Shown: piece after piece, positions 6,333 to 7,900 of the stretch
How positions within the stretch are numbered: the first letter of the stretch is position 1
How the letters are laid out: every line of letters starts with the position of its first letter
DNA from: Lachnospiraceae bacterium
GTDB taxonomy: Bacteria; Bacillota; Clostridia; Lachnospirales; Lachnospiraceae
Reading direction: 5' to 3'
DNA: 7,900 nt
Assembly (NCBI GenBank): GCA_009774585.1
Contig: VSOA01000176.1
Location: 1-7,900, forward strand
The notes under the pieces: generated by a model
Told to the model about the DNA's origin: nothing
What the model saw: only the letters and a program-made list of their open reading frames with translations
Database searches by the model: none
Made by a program: the position numbers and the translations under genes

Positions 6333-7802
6333 TTATTCAACAATAACATCCAGATTATCAGCTACCTGCTGTTTAAAGTCTGCAATTGCCTGCTCACGGG
6401 ACTTGTTGCCTGCCGTGTACTCACGAACCTGATCTCTCCAGTATGTATTGATTGTCTCATCATACTGTGTCAGGTTTGTACCTTTTGCAAACTGGTTCGC
6501 GGGAACAAATGCCTCAAACATATTCTGTCCGCCAAGGAAATCTACGGAACCGTCGGACATTGACATTACCGTACCGCTCGCTACAGCATCTTTTGTACCG
6601 CCTTCGCCGTTTAATGTACCGTTAGCCCACTTATACTGAAGACCTTCCTCTGTGCAGTCCAGTGTAATCCACTTAATGATTTCGCCGATAGCGTCTGCTT
6701 TCTGAGTATCTTTATTAGCAAGAATCCATGTACCACCCCAGAAGAAACCAATCGGAGGCTCACATACTGCCCAATCACCATATGTTCCTTCTCCTACAGC
6801 TTCGCCGCCGCAGTTAGGAGCCATTGTATAGTTGATCAACCATGCAGGACCAAAGAATCCGAAAATCTGCTTCTCGCCTTCGCCCTTCATGTCAGCGAAC
6901 CATGCATCCTGCCAATCCTGCGTATCATTGTGATATCCGTTGTCCTTCAACTGTTTGGACAAGTCAAGGAACTCCTCACGTTTCGGGTCAATGTTCAGCT
7001 TGCCGTCAACAATCCAGCCTGTATCAGAACTGTTCTCAACTGCATGCCACATATCACCATCACCGGAAACAATACCGTAATTCTTAGCTTTCAACTCTTC
7101 TGCTGCCGTAAAGAACTGATCCCAGCCGGGTCCGATCTTCTTAGCGATTTCTGCCGGGTCGTCTGTTCCCCAGACATCCTTCGCGATAGAACGACGATAA
7201 ATGAAAGCGCCGCCTGTCGCCTGATATCCTAAACCAACCAGCTTACCGTCAGGATTTGTTCCGATATCAACAGTATACTGTGCAATATCCGCTTCCTTTA
7301 AAGCCGCGTCTACATCGATTCCCAAATCTGCATAAGGCATTGCGTACTGACTTGCATCACCCTGCGTATACTTCAATACGAAAGCTGCCTCTGCACAGTA
7401 AAGGTCGGGAGCCTCAGCGCCGCCTGCTGCCAGCGCCTGATCCAGAGCAGGCTGATATGCGCCGTCTGTCGTAGCGATAATTGTTGTATTAATATCATAT
7501 CCAAAATCGGGATGTGCCTCGATAAATTTCTCGATCATCCCCGGTACCTCATCAGTGAACGCCCATACGTTAATGGTATTAGCATCGCCTGATGATGTGC
7601 TTCCGCTGTCCGCTGCTTCGCTTTCTGCCGCGTCACTTTCTGCCGCGTCACTTTCGCCAGTATCTGCTGCCGCATCGCTGTCACTTGTTTCTGTTGTGCC
7701 TGCATTTGTGTCAGTTCCTGCTGTGCCGCCGTCATTTCCGCAGCCGACTAAAAGACCGGACACCATACATGCACATAACATACATGCTACTAACTTTTTC
7801 AT
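6333..7802 (-). CDS. ABC sugar transporter substrate-binding lipoprotein (extracellular solute-binding protein family 1)
   Basis: This is the extracellular, membrane-anchored receptor of the importer. It has 489 residues from the chosen start. The lipoprotein signal MKKLVACMLCACMVSGLLVGC ends in the lipobox LVGC, with lipidated Cys21. An acidic, low-complexity tether of about 54 residues (22-75, rich in Ser, Asp, Glu, Ala, Thr, Gly) follows, then the two-lobe binding domain (about 76-489, beginning INVWAF). Features typical of CUT1 binding proteins include FFGPAWLINY, a GGTW segment (FFWGGTWILANK) and the aromatic-rich C-terminal part. The longest frame starts two codons earlier at 7808, but AGGAGG abuts that ATG directly, whereas it lies 6 nt before the ATG at 7802; the latter is therefore preferred. 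The ligand is probably a beta-linked oligosaccharide, judging by the nearby intracellular GH3 enzyme, but this is not readable from the protein. It is the first gene of the operon. Confidence 0.95.
   Translation of the reverse strand: MKKLVACMLCACMVSGLLVGCGNDGGTAGTDTNAGTTETSDSDAAADTGESDAAESDAAESEAADSGSTSSGDANTINVWAFTDEVPGMIEKFIEAHPDFGYDINTTIIATTDGAYQPALDQALAAGGAEAPDLYCAEAAFVLKYTQGDASQYAMPYADLGIDVDAALKEADIAQYTVDIGTNPDGKLVGLGYQATGGAFIYRRSIAKDVWGTDDPAEIAKKIGPGWDQFFTAAEELKAKNYGIVSGDGDMWHAVENSSDTGWIVDGKLNIDPKREEFLDLSKQLKDNGYHNDTQDWQDAWFADMKGEGEKQIFGFFGPAWLINYTMAPNCGGEAVGEGTYGDWAVCEPPIGFFWGGTWILANKDTQKADAIGEIIKWITLDCTEEGLQYKWANGTLNGEGGTKDAVASGTVMSMSDGSVDFLGGQNMFEAFVPANQFAKGTNLTQYDETINTYWRDQVREYTAGNKSREQAIADFKQQVADNLDVIVE
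7621..7650. repeat. Perfect 15-bp tandem repeat, two copies, in the tether of the binding lipoprotein
   Basis: The unit CTTTCTGCCGCGTCA (plus strand) occurs twice head to tail (7621-7635 and 7636-7650), with degenerate copies on both sides. It encodes repeats of Ser-Asp-Ala-Ala-Glu. Being a multiple of three, gain or loss of a unit would change tether length without shifting the frame. Confidence 0.85.
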
Positions 7803-7808
7803 TTTCAT

Positions 7809-7814
7809 CCTCCT
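7809..7814 (-). promoter_or_regulatory. Ribosome-binding site that fixes the start of the binding lipoprotein
   Basis: A perfect AGGAGG on the minus strand touches the first possible ATG (7806-7808) and is 6 nt from the second (7800-7802). Only the second has workable spacing. Confidence 0.75.
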
Positions 7815-7844
7815 TTTTACTTATAAATGAAATTTTTTTGCATC

Positions 7845-7862
7845 CGTTATTTTGTAATAACG
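7845..7862. promoter_or_regulatory. Inverted repeat at the predicted transcription start of the importer operon (candidate operator or 5' hairpin)
   Basis: The minus strand reads CGTTATT-ACAA-AATAACG, a perfect 7-bp inverted repeat around a 4-nt centre; two more positions match further out (AT/AT after one mismatch). It begins 7 nt downstream of the candidate -10 box, so it could be a repressor or activator operator overlapping the start site, or a hairpin at the 5' end of the message. Confidence 0.5.
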
Positions 7863-7869
7863 TATCTTA

Positions 7870-7878
7870 ATTGTAGCA
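7870..7878 (-). promoter_or_regulatory. Extended -10 promoter element of the importer operon
   Basis: The minus strand reads TGCTACAAT: an extended TGn followed by TACAAT, five of six matches to the -10 consensus. The start would be near 7863, giving a leader of about 60 nt. No good -35 is seen at 17-18 bp, which falls at the window edge (7893-7899); an extended -10 can work without one, or an activator may help. Confidence 0.5.
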
Positions 7879-7900
7879 GTTGTGCTCTATTATTCTATAC

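Noticed and set aside
7535..7735. Gln/Lys-rich open frame on the minus strand
   Set aside because: It is an alternative frame of the binding-protein tether; its composition is a by-product of the Ser/Asp/Ala codons.
7555..7830. Open frame on the plus strand with Leu-Ser-Ala-Ala-Ser repeats
   Set aside because: It lies antisense to the binding-protein gene and its repeats are the shadow of the 15-bp tandem repeat; no ribosome site or family resemblance.

Overview
The window looks like a chromosomal carbohydrate-use locus from a Gram-positive anaerobe of the Clostridia, most likely Lachnospiraceae-like. This is inferred from the strong AGGAGG-type ribosome sites, the acidic Ser/Asp/Glu/Ala-rich spacer after the lipobox of the binding protein, the ABC sugar importer without its own ATPase, and the style of the GH3 enzyme. 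No rRNA, tRNA, mobile element, CRISPR array or phage gene was seen.

Layout, left to right. Positions 1-1089 (+) hold the 3' three quarters of an AGCS-family sodium:amino-acid symporter whose start lies outside the window. It converges, with a 6-bp gap, on a 707-residue cytoplasmic GH3 beta-glycosidase (1096-3219, -). A 233-bp divergent promoter region (3220-3452) separates GH3 from an AraC-family regulator (3453-4385, +). The regulator converges, with only 1 bp between stop codons, on a three-gene ABC sugar importer operon read leftward: lipoprotein binding protein (7802-6333), inner-membrane permease 1 (6218-5229) and permease 2 (5229-4387). The importer promoter lies at 7815-7900.

How it works (inference): the lipoprotein captures an oligosaccharide outside the cell and the two permeases import it, powered by an ATPase encoded elsewhere, as is common for CUT1 systems in Firmicutes. 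The cytoplasmic GH3 enzyme, which has no signal peptide, cleaves terminal beta-linked sugars from it. The AraC regulator, with an N-terminal cupin sensor, probably responds to the sugar and drives the GH3 gene and perhaps the importer. The symporter is probably unrelated.

The gene content is ordinary. The points most worth a second look are regulatory: a terminator-like hairpin between the binding-protein and permease genes, a 7-bp inverted repeat at the predicted transcription start of the importer operon, a related motif near the regulator promoter, and two convergent gene pairs with no room for intergenic terminators. Two protein starts were moved inward from the longest open frame on ribosome-site evidence (7802 and 6218).
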